Source of the DNA: Camillea tinctor
Taxonomy: Eukaryota; Ascomycota; Sordariomycetes; Xylariales; Xylariaceae
Direction: 5' to 3'
Assembly (NCBI GenBank): GCA_022578605.1
Contig: MU394111.1
Span: 1 to 64,000, forward strand
DNA: 64,000 nucleotides
Shown: one piece after another, positions 11,845 through 24,676 of the stretch
How the letters are laid out: the number at the start of each line of letters is the position of its first letter
How positions within the stretch are numbered: the stretch's first letter is position 1
The notes under the pieces: generated by a model
What the model was told of the DNA's origin: nothing
The model's database searches: none
What the model saw: only the letters and a program-made list of their open reading frames with translations
Made by a program: the position numbers and the translations under genes

Positions 11845-12966
11845 TTTTTGTATGTATGTACGTATGTATGTACGTAGGGTATGTATAAGTTGGTAGGCGA
11901 AGGGAATGAGCCGTCAATAAAAATTGGTGAGCTCGGAATTGGCAAGGCAAGCTACGTCAATTGCGTCCCTCTTTTTTTCTTTTGGTTGGTTGGTGGTGGT
12001 CTTGGTGTTTGGTATTGGTATTGTTGCTGCGGCTGTGGGCAGAGTTTGGTTGGGTACGATTCGCCGAGGATTAATTCCAACTATTTTTTTTCCCCTCTTG
12101 TGCGTTTTCGAGTTTGTTCAATAATGACGTTTAACTGGTAAATTGGTACGTGGTTTAAGTTTGGTCGAGAGGAATTTTGATGTTGTATTATTAGAAGATA
12201 AAAAAAAAGAAATAAGAAAAAAAGGAAGAAGAAGAACGCTCCAAGTTTTCTTTCTTTTCGGTGATGTGCGCAAACTCTTGGACCAAGAAAGAGCTTCTCT
12301 CTCAATTGGACTAAAAATCACATCGATTGAGACGCAGATGCCCGTAATTTTTTCAAACAAGAAAGCTTGATAGGCGATAGGCTTATTAGCTCTACTCGAT
12401 AACGACAGCAGCGGAACGCTAGTGTGCAAATATACTCCAACCCCTGCTGCCCTGCAAGAACTCTTATATTATGTAAGGTTTAGTGGTACCTAACCTAGTT
12501 AGGTATGTACATGTACCAATGATGCAACCTTCTCCCGCCATTACATAAATCCGGCCGATTACAGGGGAGATAGGTGCATGGACCAGTGGGGGAACCTACC
12601 TAGCGTTACAGATCCATTTAAGCCTTTCTTTAAGTTCTCCATTGCAACCTGGAACTTACAGAGTGGATTTAGTTTCGGGGGAACTTCATCATTGCTAACC
12701 CTGGTTCTATCTTGAAGTCCTCCCCAAAGACGGTGGGCAAACCTTCTCTTATTCTTCTCTTCTCTTCTCTTCTCTTCTCTTCTCTTCTCTTCTCTTCTCT
12801 TCTCTTCTCTTCTCTTTTCTTTTCTTGTATTTCCTATTCAATCTTAGATGTAGCCCAACTTACTCGTCCTACCATACCTTACCTACCTGAGTGTCCCAAA
12901 TTATCGAATCCACTTGTACTATAACCCACCATCCGATTTCATCGAAACCGTTCTTAGTAGCCCAAT
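11845..12966. other. divergent promoter region, no gene seen
   Basis: Spacer between TOM20 (minus) and EXO84 (plus), which are transcribed away from each other. It holds TATGTACGTATG repeats just upstream of TOM20, A-rich and T-rich tracts at 12080-12240, TAGGTA-type words near 12490-12610, and a (TTCTC)n array about 150 bp before the EXO84 start. Overlapping small frames on both strands are low-complexity and not supported. Confidence 0.6.
12752..12816. repeat. (TTCTC)n pyrimidine microsatellite upstream of EXO84
   Basis: About thirteen tandem copies of TTCTC, a pure pyrimidine strand roughly 150 bp before the EXO84 start codon, where filamentous fungal genes often carry CT-rich core promoter tracts. 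A promoter role is inferred from position only. Confidence 0.9.
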
Positions 12967-15157
12967 ATGTCCGAGGAGAAGAGTAAGATATCACTCCGTA
13001 GCGGTACCAAGAGAAAGAACCGTCCGAAAATCAGCGCACCCCAGCAGATCTCGGGCCCCATTCCCATCGATGGCATTCCTATACCTCGAAGCACAGGGGG
13101 CAAGGTAGTAGGACCAGGTGCTGCACCACCACCACCTCGTCAGCGCGCACCGCCTGCCACCGGAGGCAAGGTGAGTCTATCCTCTCCCCTCATACTGCTA
13201 GTTCTATACTTTCATTGTTGCTAACCTTTAACTTTTACCAAAGACGGGAGATCTCGTCAAGCGACGCTACTCAACCCGTTTCAACAACCTGCCTGCCGGT
13301 TTCGATGCCACTGCCCCGCCCATCCCCTCCGTACCTACCTTCGACATTACCAAATATGACCAGGCTGTGAAATCACGACCGCCTCCGTCGCGCAGCGAGG
13401 GGGCACCCGGTGGCTCAGGTACCGGTGTGTCTCCAGTCGTCGACCCCAAGGCCCTCCGCGACCCGAGACTAGTTCCCGACCAATATGTCGCCAACATCCT
13501 CAGCGAGGCCACCGAGGACGAGATTAGGGAGTACGAGGCGGCGTTACAGAAGCTCAAGGCCAGGGCAGCTACCGATTTACAGCAAAATGTCTACCAGAAC
13601 CGAACTCAGTTTATAAAGATCAGCAAGGAGGCTGAGAAGCTCAAGGCCGAGATGCGCTCCCTACGTAATTTATTCAAGGAACTAGAGACGAACACCACAG
13701 CTCTCCGAACTACATCGTCGAGCAACAATGGCTCGGGGGAGTTCTCAACCGGCTTGAGCAAGAGAGATAAGCGGAGTTCCATCATGGACAGAACAGCCCT
13801 CTGGGCTTCACAAATGCAAGCACTCTATAAGAGCGTGGAAGGGTCACAGAAGTTCCTGCCAACTTCTTTGGGAAGACATGTGGTCCAGAATGCTGGGCCA
13901 TGGATCGAACTAGACAACGCAACATACAGATCGAGACGGTCTATGCAGCTTTACCTTCTAAATGACCACCTCCTAGTTGCTTCGCGGAAGAAGCGTAAAA
14001 TGGACAACCCGAACGACCCACGCGGGCCGGCGACGAAATTAGTTGCGGACCGCTGCTGGCCGCTATTAGATATAGAGGTTGTCGACATGGCGGCCACGAC
14101 CGAGTCGTATAGCGGGAGGAACAAGCTTGCCGATGCTATCATGGTCAGAGGAGTCGGGCAGGAATCTTTCATTTATCGGACGGAGAAACCCGAAGACCCC
14201 GAGAAAGCGACCTTGTTACTCAACATCCGAAAGGCGGTTGAGGAGCTGCGCAAGAACTTGCAGTCGGAGATGGAAGCGAATAACAAGGCCAAGGAGACAA
14301 TTAATTACTTTGCTTCACGAGACCCGGGCTTGCTACAGAAGACGGAACTATTGGAAACACTATCGGACATCAAAGACATGCTCATCGAAGTGGACGGAAA
14401 GCAGCAGAATTTGCGCTGGGTGGAAGGGCAGATGGATGAGCTCGACATTGACATAGCACTTCAACGATTTGACCTAGCCGTCGATCGAGTCGAGAAACTC
14501 AAGAATCTGGCGCGTGGTTTGAAAAACAACGCCATTGCGCAGGACTTTATTGAATTCAAGGTGGAGGAGAGGTGCTTGAGGCTCGCCAGTCTGGTTACCA
14601 GGGAGCTAGTTGACACACACGGCGCGCAGCAGAAAACGAGGCGCAACGTGAGTTGGCTCAACCGGCTCGGGTTCGAAGACCGCGCGCGCGAGGCATATCT
14701 ACAAGCACGATCCGATTTAATCCAGAAGCGTTCTAGGTATGTCATTATCTCATCTGAGCCGACGACAATTTAACCAGCAAAGCTAATTTGAAAACGCAGA
14801 CAATGCATCTTCCAAGGCGATCTTCATGTTTACATCTGGCAGCTATCGTTTGTATACTTCAGCAGCATCCGGAATACCGTGGCGTGTTTCCAGGGTTGTT
14901 TCCCACAGGGGATGATGAGTGCGTGTGTCAAGTGGGCTAAGGAAGAAGTCGATGCATTCAACATAATCCTGGCCAGGCAACTCAGCAGCACGGAGAGGGA
15001 CGGGCCCGTGTGGCAACAGTGCATGGAGAGAGCCAAGACGCATGCGCGGATGCTGGAGGAGGTACAGCTAGATTTCAAAGATTTGGTAGGCAGAGACTTG
15101 CCGGAAGCGAACGCGGATACCAACGACACAGTAGGACTGGGGTTGTCGTCATCATAG
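12967..15157 (+). CDS. exo84: exocyst complex component Exo84
   Basis: Three exons, 12967-13170, 13244-14736 and 14800-15157, give 684 residues. Exo84 is an exocyst subunit that tethers secretory vesicles at the growing hyphal tip. The N-terminal 70 residues are basic and Pro-rich. A coiled coil (about 165-220, AEKLKAEMRSLRNLFKELE) matches the N-terminal exocyst bundle. A PH-like domain covers about 280-395 (MQLYLLNDHLLVASRKKRK), and the remainder is the helical Exo84 C-terminal region. Intron 1 (73 bp) has GTGAGT, a GCTAAC branch site and AAAG; intron 2 (63 bp) has GTATGT and CGCAG. The second junction gives a split Arg codon leading into QCIFQGDLHVYIWQ. The C-terminus ends GLGLSSS. Family identity is clear from domain order and the family-like C-terminal exon. 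Confidence 0.92.
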
Positions 15158-16213
15158 CTTAAGATACCGGAAGGGGAGGTGGGATAAGATGAGGTGAGAT
15201 AAATTAGTTTAGGTGGGAGAGAAAGGGAGAGGCGTATTTATATTATTATACTATAATGATACCGCATGTAACGCTTTATTTATTTTTATTTTTAAAAAAA
15301 ATTCAAACAAACCAACAACAATATATTCCGAATACCGTACCTGTATTAACGATAAGAGGCGTGTTAAGATAGAGGGATTGTATTAGGGGACAACAAGGGG
15401 GGATTCTTCAAGGAGCCGCATATTAAGCGAAAAGTCCTTAGGTACATAGGTACCTGTGTAGGTATATTGGCTGGAAAAGAAGGCTGGTTTTATTTACGGT
15501 TTAAAACCTGACTGTAGAATCTACCCCGTTATCTCTATTTGTGCACCTTTTTATACGGTATACTTATACACATGCGTGTGTATACTATGAGGCTTGTCAA
15601 AGCAGTAAGTGGGGGAAAAAGAAAAAAGGAAAAAAAGAAAAAGAAATACAAATTATTTTTTTATCTTTTAAAAATAAATAAAATAAATGATAGGATTAGT
15701 ATCGCTCTTTCTCTCGTACCATAAAGTAGGTTAGATTATTTTTCTTTCTTTCTTCGTTTCTTACATTTTATCCGTCTACTCCGTATGCTCAGTTATTTAC
15801 TTAAGTACTTATTTCTTTTAGCCCCACGCCTCCGCAAATTACCACAGGCTATCGTGCCTGATCCAAATCGCAGCGACCCAAGCCAAACAACGAAACATCC
15901 CACCAAACCAAACCAAAACCATTATCACCAGCAACCCAAACGTCATTTATTTCATTTTACCCTACCTACAACCAAAACCCTCATCCACGCCGCCCGATCA
16001 CGAAACCTTCGCACGCAACAACAACGCATGTATACACACACACACACACACACACATCCACACTTTAATACTTCTCTCACAAATATACGACAATAGACAT
16101 TTGCATTACATTGCATTACAACATTAAACGCTCGACGCGCCCCCCCGAAATATAACCCTTAGCAACTTTTCTCCTTCTCTTCACCATCTAATCCTCCTCG
16201 ACCTATACCCAGT
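15158..16213. other. intergenic, no gene seen
   Basis: Spacer between EXO84 and the PP2A gene, both on plus. It carries AT-rich 3' sequence, A-rich tracts at 15610-15680, a (CA)n repeat near 16034-16056 and a C-rich block before the PP2A start. The frame at 15785-16096 is Pro/His/Thr-rich promoter sequence, not a supported protein. Confidence 0.6.
16034..16056. repeat. (AC)n microsatellite
   Basis: About eleven AC dinucleotides roughly 160 bp upstream of the PP2A catalytic subunit start. Confidence 0.9.
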
Positions 16214-17950
<1,737 letters not shown>

Positions 17951-19597
17951 GCTTAATATAAGCTTCTGGTGGTGGATTTCTAATGGACGTGCGTGACTCT
18001 AAGTTTGGGAGTTTTCAGGCCATCCTTGTTTTTTTCTCCGTCACGCCCAGACCCTTCCTACCTTTGTGCTATCACCGCCGGAAGAGTTTCCAAGAAATTC
18101 TGAGCAAACGGCCGATGATAAATCTCACAACCCATGTACGATTACCCGATTCTCAGGGGGGGAGAGACAGTGGAGGAGAAAGGGATATTGATATGACCGA
18201 GGTTCCTAGTGCCGTTAATATCGCATTAGAAGGGAGATTGGGTCGGGTTTTTGGTTGAAATCGGGAAGAAGCTCCCCCTTTGTCTTGTCTTAGAAGAGAG
18301 TTTCCAGTGTCGGTTTTCGGGGTTCATTCTACTACCTCCCGGTTTTCCTCCGCTTCCCGTTCCTCACACCTTATCCCCTTCCCCCTTTCTTCTTCATCCT
18401 TTCCCTCTTCCATGTCTAGGGTGTTGTCTCACAAAAAGAAAGAAACCCGAAAAAAAGAGAGCGCGCACGCGATTGATGGTAGATTATACTCCCTCCCGTA
18501 AACAGAGAACACTCCCCCTAGGTTTCTCCCCTCGCAGAAATAATAGAGAGGGGGAAACGAAAAGAGAGTTCCTTGGTATGTGTTGTATGTGATGAAATAA
18601 ATAAAAAAAGCTTTTTAAGATCATGTTAGACCCCTTTGTGATTGAAATAACTTACCTACTTACTATACTTGAGCCCATATCTATTGGAATTGGGAGTTGA
18701 GATGTGGTGAACCGCAACCTGTTTAATTACTCATGTCTTTTTTTTCCTGTTCGGGTTTGTAGATAAGGCGTAGGTTGAACTGCCTCAGAACCTTCGTAAT
18801 CATGTATACCAAAAGAGGTTTGATAAATACGCTGTCGTCTGGGTTAGGTATACGAGGGGGCCTTGCTATACAAAAGAAACTTGACTTGACATGGGTCTGT
18901 GCGACGGTACGTTTGTCGGCGTAAAATGGTGGTGGTGGGGGGGACGTGGGAAAGGAGAGAGGGGAAGGAGGGAAGAAGGGGGGGGGTTAACTGGATATGG
19001 GCTCCCTTGTGTAGACGAGTGGTGTGGCGGTTTGTAGAAAAGAGGAAGGATATGGGTAGAGTAGGATATGATATTTATATTCTGTGGTTTACGCCTGTGG
19101 AATAAAAAAGAGCGGAGGAAGATCAAGGGTTTATATGTATACATGAACACATGCTCTTAAATCTGGAATATACGCGTATAAGTAGGTAGACCTCCGAGTA
19201 TTTCTAGTGAGGCTGATATAAACAAAAACGTTTTATCGTTAAGAATTTTTAGAGGGAGAGAGAGACTGGATGTCCTCGTTCTGCCTATAAGTTGAGGAGC
19301 TTCTTTAGCTTTAGATTCTCAAAGATATATAGGTTTCGGCTTTATAGCCAGGAACGACGTGACACACTTCAACGGGCGATAGACAGGATGGAAAGTTTCA
19401 ACTATAGGTGATTTAGCAATCATTCCTCGGATCAAGGTGTCTGTATGATTTATTTATATCAGGCATTAGGGAAAAGCTGTTTTTTTTTGTTGAAAAAGGA
19501 AAAAAGGAAAGAGAAAAGGGAAGAGAAAGAGAAAGAAAGGAAAAATAAAATGATGATAGAAGGGAAGGGCAAATAAGAACCAAAAAATAGAAGGAGT
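17951..19597. other. intergenic, no protein gene seen
   Basis: Holds the presumed 3' end of the PP2A gene and the flank of the tRNA gene. Short frames at 17983-18258, 18251-18592 and 18866-19150 have no recognisable protein character. GA-rich tracts lie at 18940-18990 and 19495-19545. Confidence 0.55.
19582..19587 (-). terminator. Pol III terminator of tRNA-Glu
   Basis: Read on the minus strand this is a run of six T about ten bases past the tRNA 3' end, the standard RNA polymerase III stop signal. Confidence 0.75.
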
Positions 19598-19681
19598 CTT
19601 CGAATCGGGGAATCGAACCCCGGGCTTGACGGTTCATACAAGTATGAAAGCGTCAAATGTTGGCCACTACACCAATTCGAA
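19598..19681 (-). tRNA. tRNA-Glu (anticodon UUC) with 12-nt intron
   Basis: The minus strand folds into a full cloverleaf. The 7-bp acceptor stem is TTCGAAT paired with ATTCGAA plus discriminator G. The D arm contains GTGTAGTGGCCAAC. The anticodon stem is TGACG/CGTCA with loop C-T-TTC-A. The T arm is CGGGG-TTCGATT-CCCCG. The anticodon TTC lies at plus 19646-19648. A 12-nt intron (plus 19633-19644) follows position 37, the canonical place for nuclear tRNA introns; without it the tRNA is 72 nt. The T arm and D arm serve as internal B and A boxes. A T6 Pol III terminator follows. Confidence 0.93.
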
Positions 19682-20220
19682 ATTTATGTCCGGAGTGTAA
19701 GGGTTAAGTTTAATGAGTACGGCCTCAATAATGTTTATATCTTTTATAATTTGCTCTAATAATTGTTTATCCTTTTCATGCCAGAATTATTTCAAACCGT
19801 AATAGAATTTTCCTTCTGTGCCGAGTGGGTACTCCTAGTAACTTTAAGGTAGGCAGTGTAGGGTGGTTCTGTCGTAGGGTTATCATCACATAGATGATGT
19901 GTGGCTTGGTAGGTGAGTAGGCTATGGTTAGATTACTTCGTTGAACTATCTAGGAATACCTACCAGTCGTTTCTCGGAACCTTATTAACACCCCTCACAA
20001 ATTTCCTCCCTGCCTTTCTTCTTCCATGTTCGACGTGTTCCTCATGTACGGGGCTATATACAGACACCTACACAACTCCATCCCCCCTCCCCATCAACCC
20101 ACCTGCAGGAGACAAAAAGAAAAAAAAAAGATTTCAAATATTAAACTTTACCCCCGAACCCCAAAAGACATCGAATTTCAAAACAAAATACCTTTCAACT
20201 TTGACACTTCACCATGACCA
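19682..20220. other. intergenic, no gene seen
   Basis: AT-rich spacer between the tRNA gene and the 3' end of the DUF3112 gene. The plus frame at 19913-20413 runs antisense into that gene and is not supported. Confidence 0.55.
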
Positions 20221-22002
20221 TCACAAAGTCCTAGTCCTCGTCTTCGACGACAAATCCCCCGCCCCCATGTCCTCCCGGCCCCGGAAGAAATTCGTGCTCC
20301 GGCCGTACCCCGGTATATCCCTGTTAGGCAGGGCTAAGCTCCTCACCGACGGCGGCAGCGGGTTGAGGTTAGAGTGCGCGGGGCTCGCGGAACCCAGCGG
20401 CGGTGGGGAGTAGGAGTAGGAAGGGGGGTGGTGGTAAGGCAGAGGCAAGGGCGGAGGTGAGAAGCCGGCGTTGCGTCTGAGAGGCGATAGCTGTGGGGGC
20501 GGGGGCGGATATGGATGAGGCAAGACGCCGTGGAATCCGGGATTCCCGTAAACGCCCGTGTTGTCGAAGGGCCAGTTGGAATCTGCCGTCAGCGTGGCGG
20601 CAGTGCTTGGGGGGTTGTGCGGTTGCTGCTGCTGCTGTTGTGCACTACCCCTTATCAGGTGCGCCGGCTTGGGCACAGCGATTCTGGAGTCCGTGCTGCT
20701 GTCGTCGTTCGAGATCTTGTCGACTATGTTGGAAAGATCGCCAGGGCTCCCGGCGTTGTCCTTCCGAGCAGGCACGTTCGTAGCCGCCTTGCCGTCAGTG
20801 TGGTTATTGCCGTTGTTCTTATTGTTCTTGTTATCGCCGTCCTTATCGTCGTTGTCGCCGGGTCCAAACGCTTCCGCCTCTGAGTTGATGACTGGGAAAC
20901 CCATCGCTAGGTGGCTGTTGTAGAACCTGAGCGGTGGAACCTCCGGGATGCCGTCCTCACCCCCCTTTATCTTCACTTGGTGATGATGATGGTGGTGGCG
21001 ATGGTGATGCAGATCCGTTTCTTTCCCCTTGCCCTTGCCCTTCTCGCAATCACTGCCGCTGCTCGCGTGTAGTGTAGCTGAGGAGGACGAGAAAGTGGAT
21101 GACATAGGTGGCGGACGTAGCTTGGCAGTACGGTAGTCGCCGGGGCCTCTGGCACCGTTCGGAATGATGAAGCGCTGATCGAAACGCGAGAGCAGGTACG
21201 CTGTGGAAATAGCTAAGTCCGTGACGAAGTTGAAGCAGTAGTAGCACGTACGGCTGTGGTACCAGGCTGGGTCACGCATCAGCCGCGGCGCAAAGTTGGT
21301 GCCAATGCGGAACGCAGCGCCGAGCGTGGCCACGAGCGACGTGAAGAGCAGCAAGCACAACTTGGTGCGCCAGCGCCCGGTACCGAACTTGTCGATATGA
21401 TAATTACGCGGGAGCAGTGCAGCCAGGAGCACGATGGGGACGGGGAGGAACGCCAGGACCGCCAGGTACGTGCCGGCGAAAAGCTGGACGTCGCGGTCGC
21501 TCTGCCGGATGCCGGGGTCGAGTGTGTAGAAGCTCTGTACTGTCACCGTGATAACCATGATGAGACAGGACACCACGCAAGCAATCAGGAACCGGAACAC
21601 AACTCGTGTTGCCTGGTGCCAACCAAAGTCGCCGTGGTAGGCCCGCACGATCCGTTGGGTTAAGAATAGGTTGATGACGCATACTAACACGCTACCCGTC
21701 TGGGTCAGGATGTTGGCAGCGATGGCCACCTTGGTAGACGTCGAGTTCGAAGCCCAGGCCATGCGCATTGCGAGAGCAACACTACGCAGCATGCATAACA
21801 CAAAAAGCATACCGGAAAATAGGAACTTGAGGCCTCTTCTTTTGTTAACCTGGAGGATAGTCATGTGTGCTGCAGCTGAGCACAGGAACAAGAATACAAA
21901 CACCGCTGCTATGGGATCGTCGACGTCCGGCACCGGTATACCTCCGACGACAGCCAAGTCAGATCGATATGGCGGTCCTGACGGCGGTACAGCCATCTGC
22001 AT
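20221..22002 (-). CDS. seven-helix membrane protein, DUF3112 family
   Basis: An intronless frame of 593 residues. The first 280 residues hold seven hydrophobic segments (about 32-50, 60-79, 92-114, 134-154, 174-197, 217-238, 257-275), beginning AAVFVFLFLCSAAAHMTI, and match the fungal DUF3112 family as I recall it (VNKRRGLKFLFSG after helix 1; TVQSFYTLD after helix 4). A long hydrophilic tail of about 310 residues follows, with a Lys/Gly patch, a His tract (about residues 330-345), Asn/Asp repeats, polyGln and Pro/Tyr-rich sequence. Seven helices with a long tail resemble a receptor topology, but no ligand or G-protein coupling is established for the family. Start at 22002; the Met two codons on is an alternative. 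Confidence 0.75.
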   Translation of the reverse strand: MQMAVPPSGPPYRSDLAVVGGIPVPDVDDPIAAVFVFLFLCSAAAHMTILQVNKRRGLKFLFSGMLFVLCMLRSVALAMRMAWASNSTSTKVAIAANILTQTGSVLVCVINLFLTQRIVRAYHGDFGWHQATRVVFRFLIACVVSCLIMVITVTVQSFYTLDPGIRQSDRDVQLFAGTYLAVLAFLPVPIVLLAALLPRNYHIDKFGTGRWRTKLCLLLFTSLVATLGAAFRIGTNFAPRLMRDPAWYHSRTCYYCFNFVTDLAISTAYLLSRFDQRFIIPNGARGPGDYRTAKLRPPPMSSTFSSSSATLHASSGSDCEKGKGKGKETDLHHHRHHHHHHQVKIKGGEDGIPEVPPLRFYNSHLAMGFPVINSEAEAFGPGDNDDKDGDNKNNKNNGNNHTDGKAATNVPARKDNAGSPGDLSNIVDKISNDDSSTDSRIAVPKPAHLIRGSAQQQQQQPHNPPSTAATLTADSNWPFDNTGVYGNPGFHGVLPHPYPPPPPQLSPLRRNAGFSPPPLPLPYHHPPSYSYSPPPLGSASPAHSNLNPLPPSVRSLALPNRDIPGYGRSTNFFRGREDMGAGDLSSKTRTRTL

Positions 22003-24012
22003 TGTATCAGATTGTCAGCTATAATTTAATGATATGTATACATAGATGCTCTTATTATCCCCCTTTTCTTATTCCTTCTGTGTATCTAGAACATACACCT
22101 CCAGAGTCATGAAAACAATGAACTCTTCGAAGTGTTTTGGTAAATTCCAAGCTTCCGTAACTAGCAACAAAGGGGGGGGGGGGGGGGGGGGGGGGGAAAC
22201 GAACAAGGTTTGTTTTTGGTGGGTGGAATGAGGGTTTGTTTGGCGGGGGAATGTGGGCGGGGCAAACCCTCACCAAACAAAAACCAACAANNNNNNNNNN
22301 CGCGCCCCCCCCCCGCCCCCCCCCGCCGCCCCCCCCCCCCCCCCCGCCCCCCCCCCCCCCCCCCCGCCCCCCCCCCCCCCCCCCCCCCCCGAGATCACGT
22401 ACCATGTTTGGTGTTGCTGCTGGCATTGCAGCTGATGTTGACGGCGGCAGTATGCCGGGGGAAACCGATGCCGTCCAGTTCCCAGACATGGCTTATATCT
22501 TCCCTCACTTATATCTTCCTTCAAGCCCACCCCCTAGGAAAAATGAGAATAAAACCCTGCTACCCAAGTGACGTAGACAGAAGGAAACCAGACTGCTCCC
22601 CAGTGTGTATGGTTATTATTTAGTGATACACTGGATGGCAAGCACTGGGACCCAGAAGAGCTTATCAACGGGAGAATATATATATTTCTCGTCTTGATTG
22701 GTTGGGGGGGGGTAGAAAAGTCGTAAAGGAGCGAAAGAAAAGAAAGGGAAAAACTTGACTACAGACTTTCACTACGAGCTTGGGGACTTATATTGCGTTC
22801 TCACCCTGGGTAGCCTGTGGCAGTCTGTGGCAGTCTGTGTATATACGGACGCCCTCGAAACCCTGAAACAAAAAGGCATTGTGCCATGATCCGGGCATTG
22901 TAGCGCCATGCGTTAAGAGTCAGTCTATGGCGGCAAAAAAGTGAGAGAGGAAATGATGATGATGGTGAAGATGGCTGTGACCTCGGCGTTCCCCCAAGGT
23001 GCGTGCCGAATTCCAACCCCCTCCCCTCCCGGCTTGAGCCAATCATAGGAGTATCGGACGATGATTTTGGTTACATGGCCGACGACCGCTTAGAGTTTCT
23101 GCACGAGACGGCAATTTGTATGTAGACTTCCTGCAGAATTATCCTGTCTGTGTGGATGGGCTGGCTGTGTGGGCAGAGAACTGCATATCCAGGCATGTAG
23201 GTATCCGCGGTGGCGTCTCACGAGTTGAATACCGGGCGAAATAGAGAAAATGAGATGCCGCTCAGTGATATATAGATATAGATATATATATATATACTGG
23301 CCTAGCAAGATCTTACTCCGAACTGTCGGGATATTTACGAAAAGATAAAGGTTGGAGATATTAATGATGTCTCGGACCCGATGGACCGTATAGTGCTTCC
23401 TATTTCTTTATCTTGCATGTCTTGTGTTGTCATAGCCGCAGATACCAGGTTGTGTCCCTGGAGAATAGCTGTGTGTGTATATGATGTTACATGTTGCAGT
23501 ATTTTAAAAATAGGTCAGGCCTCGGGTAGGAGAGACATCCATTATAAGTGACCCATAAGATGGAAGTGACTATGTGGCTGGTGAGGTTAAATCGTGGCTG
23601 ATTGCATTTTTAGGTTAGTGCGAATATGGGGTAGGCCCGTGCTACGGGATGACGACAACCCCTGTTCGTCATTTTGCTGCAATCCATTTTGAATTGACAT
23701 TAGGTAGCTCCAGCCTCCTTTAACCACCAAGACTTTTTTATTTCTATTTTATTTTTTATTTTTTATTTTGTCTTTTATTTTTCTATTTTCTCACCTAAAC
23801 AGCTTCAACCAACCAAAGCAAACCTTGTGATGATATAAGAAAAAACAAATCAAATACGTCTGCCTAAGTCAACACTAAAAATAAATTATATCTCTTTGGT
23901 TTTAGCTGGTCCAACCACATAAATCCCTAACCTCAACATCCATTTTGGACCGATCAATTAATCAATCTCACGCAAATCTCATAACCTACATCTAACCTAC
24001 ATCACCAACAAG
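22003..24012. other. intergenic with assembly gap
   Basis: Divergent promoter region of the DUF3112 gene and TVP15. The part at 22172-22390 is a damaged assembly stretch (described separately). 23270-23296 is a TA/GATA-like simple repeat. AT-rich sequence leads to TVP15. No supported gene. Confidence 0.6.
22172..22390. other. poly-G, N gap and poly-C assembly junction
   Basis: A run of 25 G (22172-22196), about 95 bases of unique-looking sequence, ten N (22291-22300), then about 90 bases that are C apart from scattered G. Frames through it translate to polyGly or polyPro and are artefacts. The sequence on both sides of the gap should be treated as unreliable. Confidence 0.9.
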
Positions 24013-24676
24013 ATGGACTTCTCCGACTCTTTGTATGTTCCTCCTACCTCCACCAAAGAAAGCTATAGCTCTATCATCATCCTTCTTATCGCTGTCGCAC
24101 AACCGCCGCGACCGCCACCACGATGGAAGTGGCCGTGATAGCTCGGCCAGCTATATTCGATATAGCTATATTCAGTATAGCTGGCTGGAAAACCACAGGT
24201 CTATGTAGTTGCCTTAAGCTAACACGTGTTCTTGTCGCAGCCGCATCGTCAACCTTGCCGTTGGTGTCATCATGATCCTCGGTGGCATATCGCAATTCTT
24301 CCACTCGGGTTTCCAGTCTATCATCATTGGCGCCTACGTCATCCTCTTCGGCGCTGCCGTTGGTCTGCTCGAGTTCCAGATCCCACCCCAGGTGTCGCGC
24401 TATGCTTCCTTCATGTTCTCTTTTATCGGCCGTGGAATCTGTAAGTTGCGCTCTCTAAACACTTTTCTGCAGCACCTCTTGACTGACCATAAAAACCCCA
24501 TAGTCTACGTCTTCGTCGGCTCTATCCTCCTGAGCGACCACTGGACACGCTATGTCGCCGGTGCCATCGTCGGCATCACCGGCGTCGCCTACTGCGCTCT
24601 CGAGTTCGTCCCCTCCATCGAGCCCCCTGCCAACATGCGCGAGGCCGACCAGGGCTGGGGCGCCGAGCAAGTATAA
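24013..24676 (+). CDS. tvp15: Golgi membrane protein Tvp15 (COPI-associated family)
   Basis: Three exons, 24013-24032, 24241-24440 and 24504-24676, give 130 residues. The first exon encodes only MDFSDS plus a split Phe codon. The protein has four hydrophobic segments (IVNLAVGVIMILGGISQFF; IIIGAYVILFGAAVGLLEF; FMFSFIGRGIFYVFVGSILL; VAGAIVGITGVAYCALEF) and ends FVPSIEPPANMREADQGWG, the layout of the COPI-associated/Tvp15 family, small proteins of late Golgi compartments. Function beyond Golgi residence is not well defined. Intron 1 is long (208 bp) and contains an inverted repeat; intron 2 is 63 bp. Both junctions split Phe codons cleanly. Confidence 0.82.
24147..24184. repeat. inverted repeat in TVP15 intron 1
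   Basis: CCAGCTATA at 24147-24155 is repeated in inverted form as TATAGCTGG at 24176-24184, and the 20-base spacer itself holds the palindrome TATAGCTATA. A stem of at least nine pairs could form in DNA or pre-mRNA about 55 bases before the intron 1 acceptor. Confidence 0.7.

Noticed and set aside
22055..22571. Gly-rich and Pro-rich ORFs on both strands
   Set aside because: They cross the poly-G, N and poly-C stretch and translate only homopolymer, so they are assembly artefacts.
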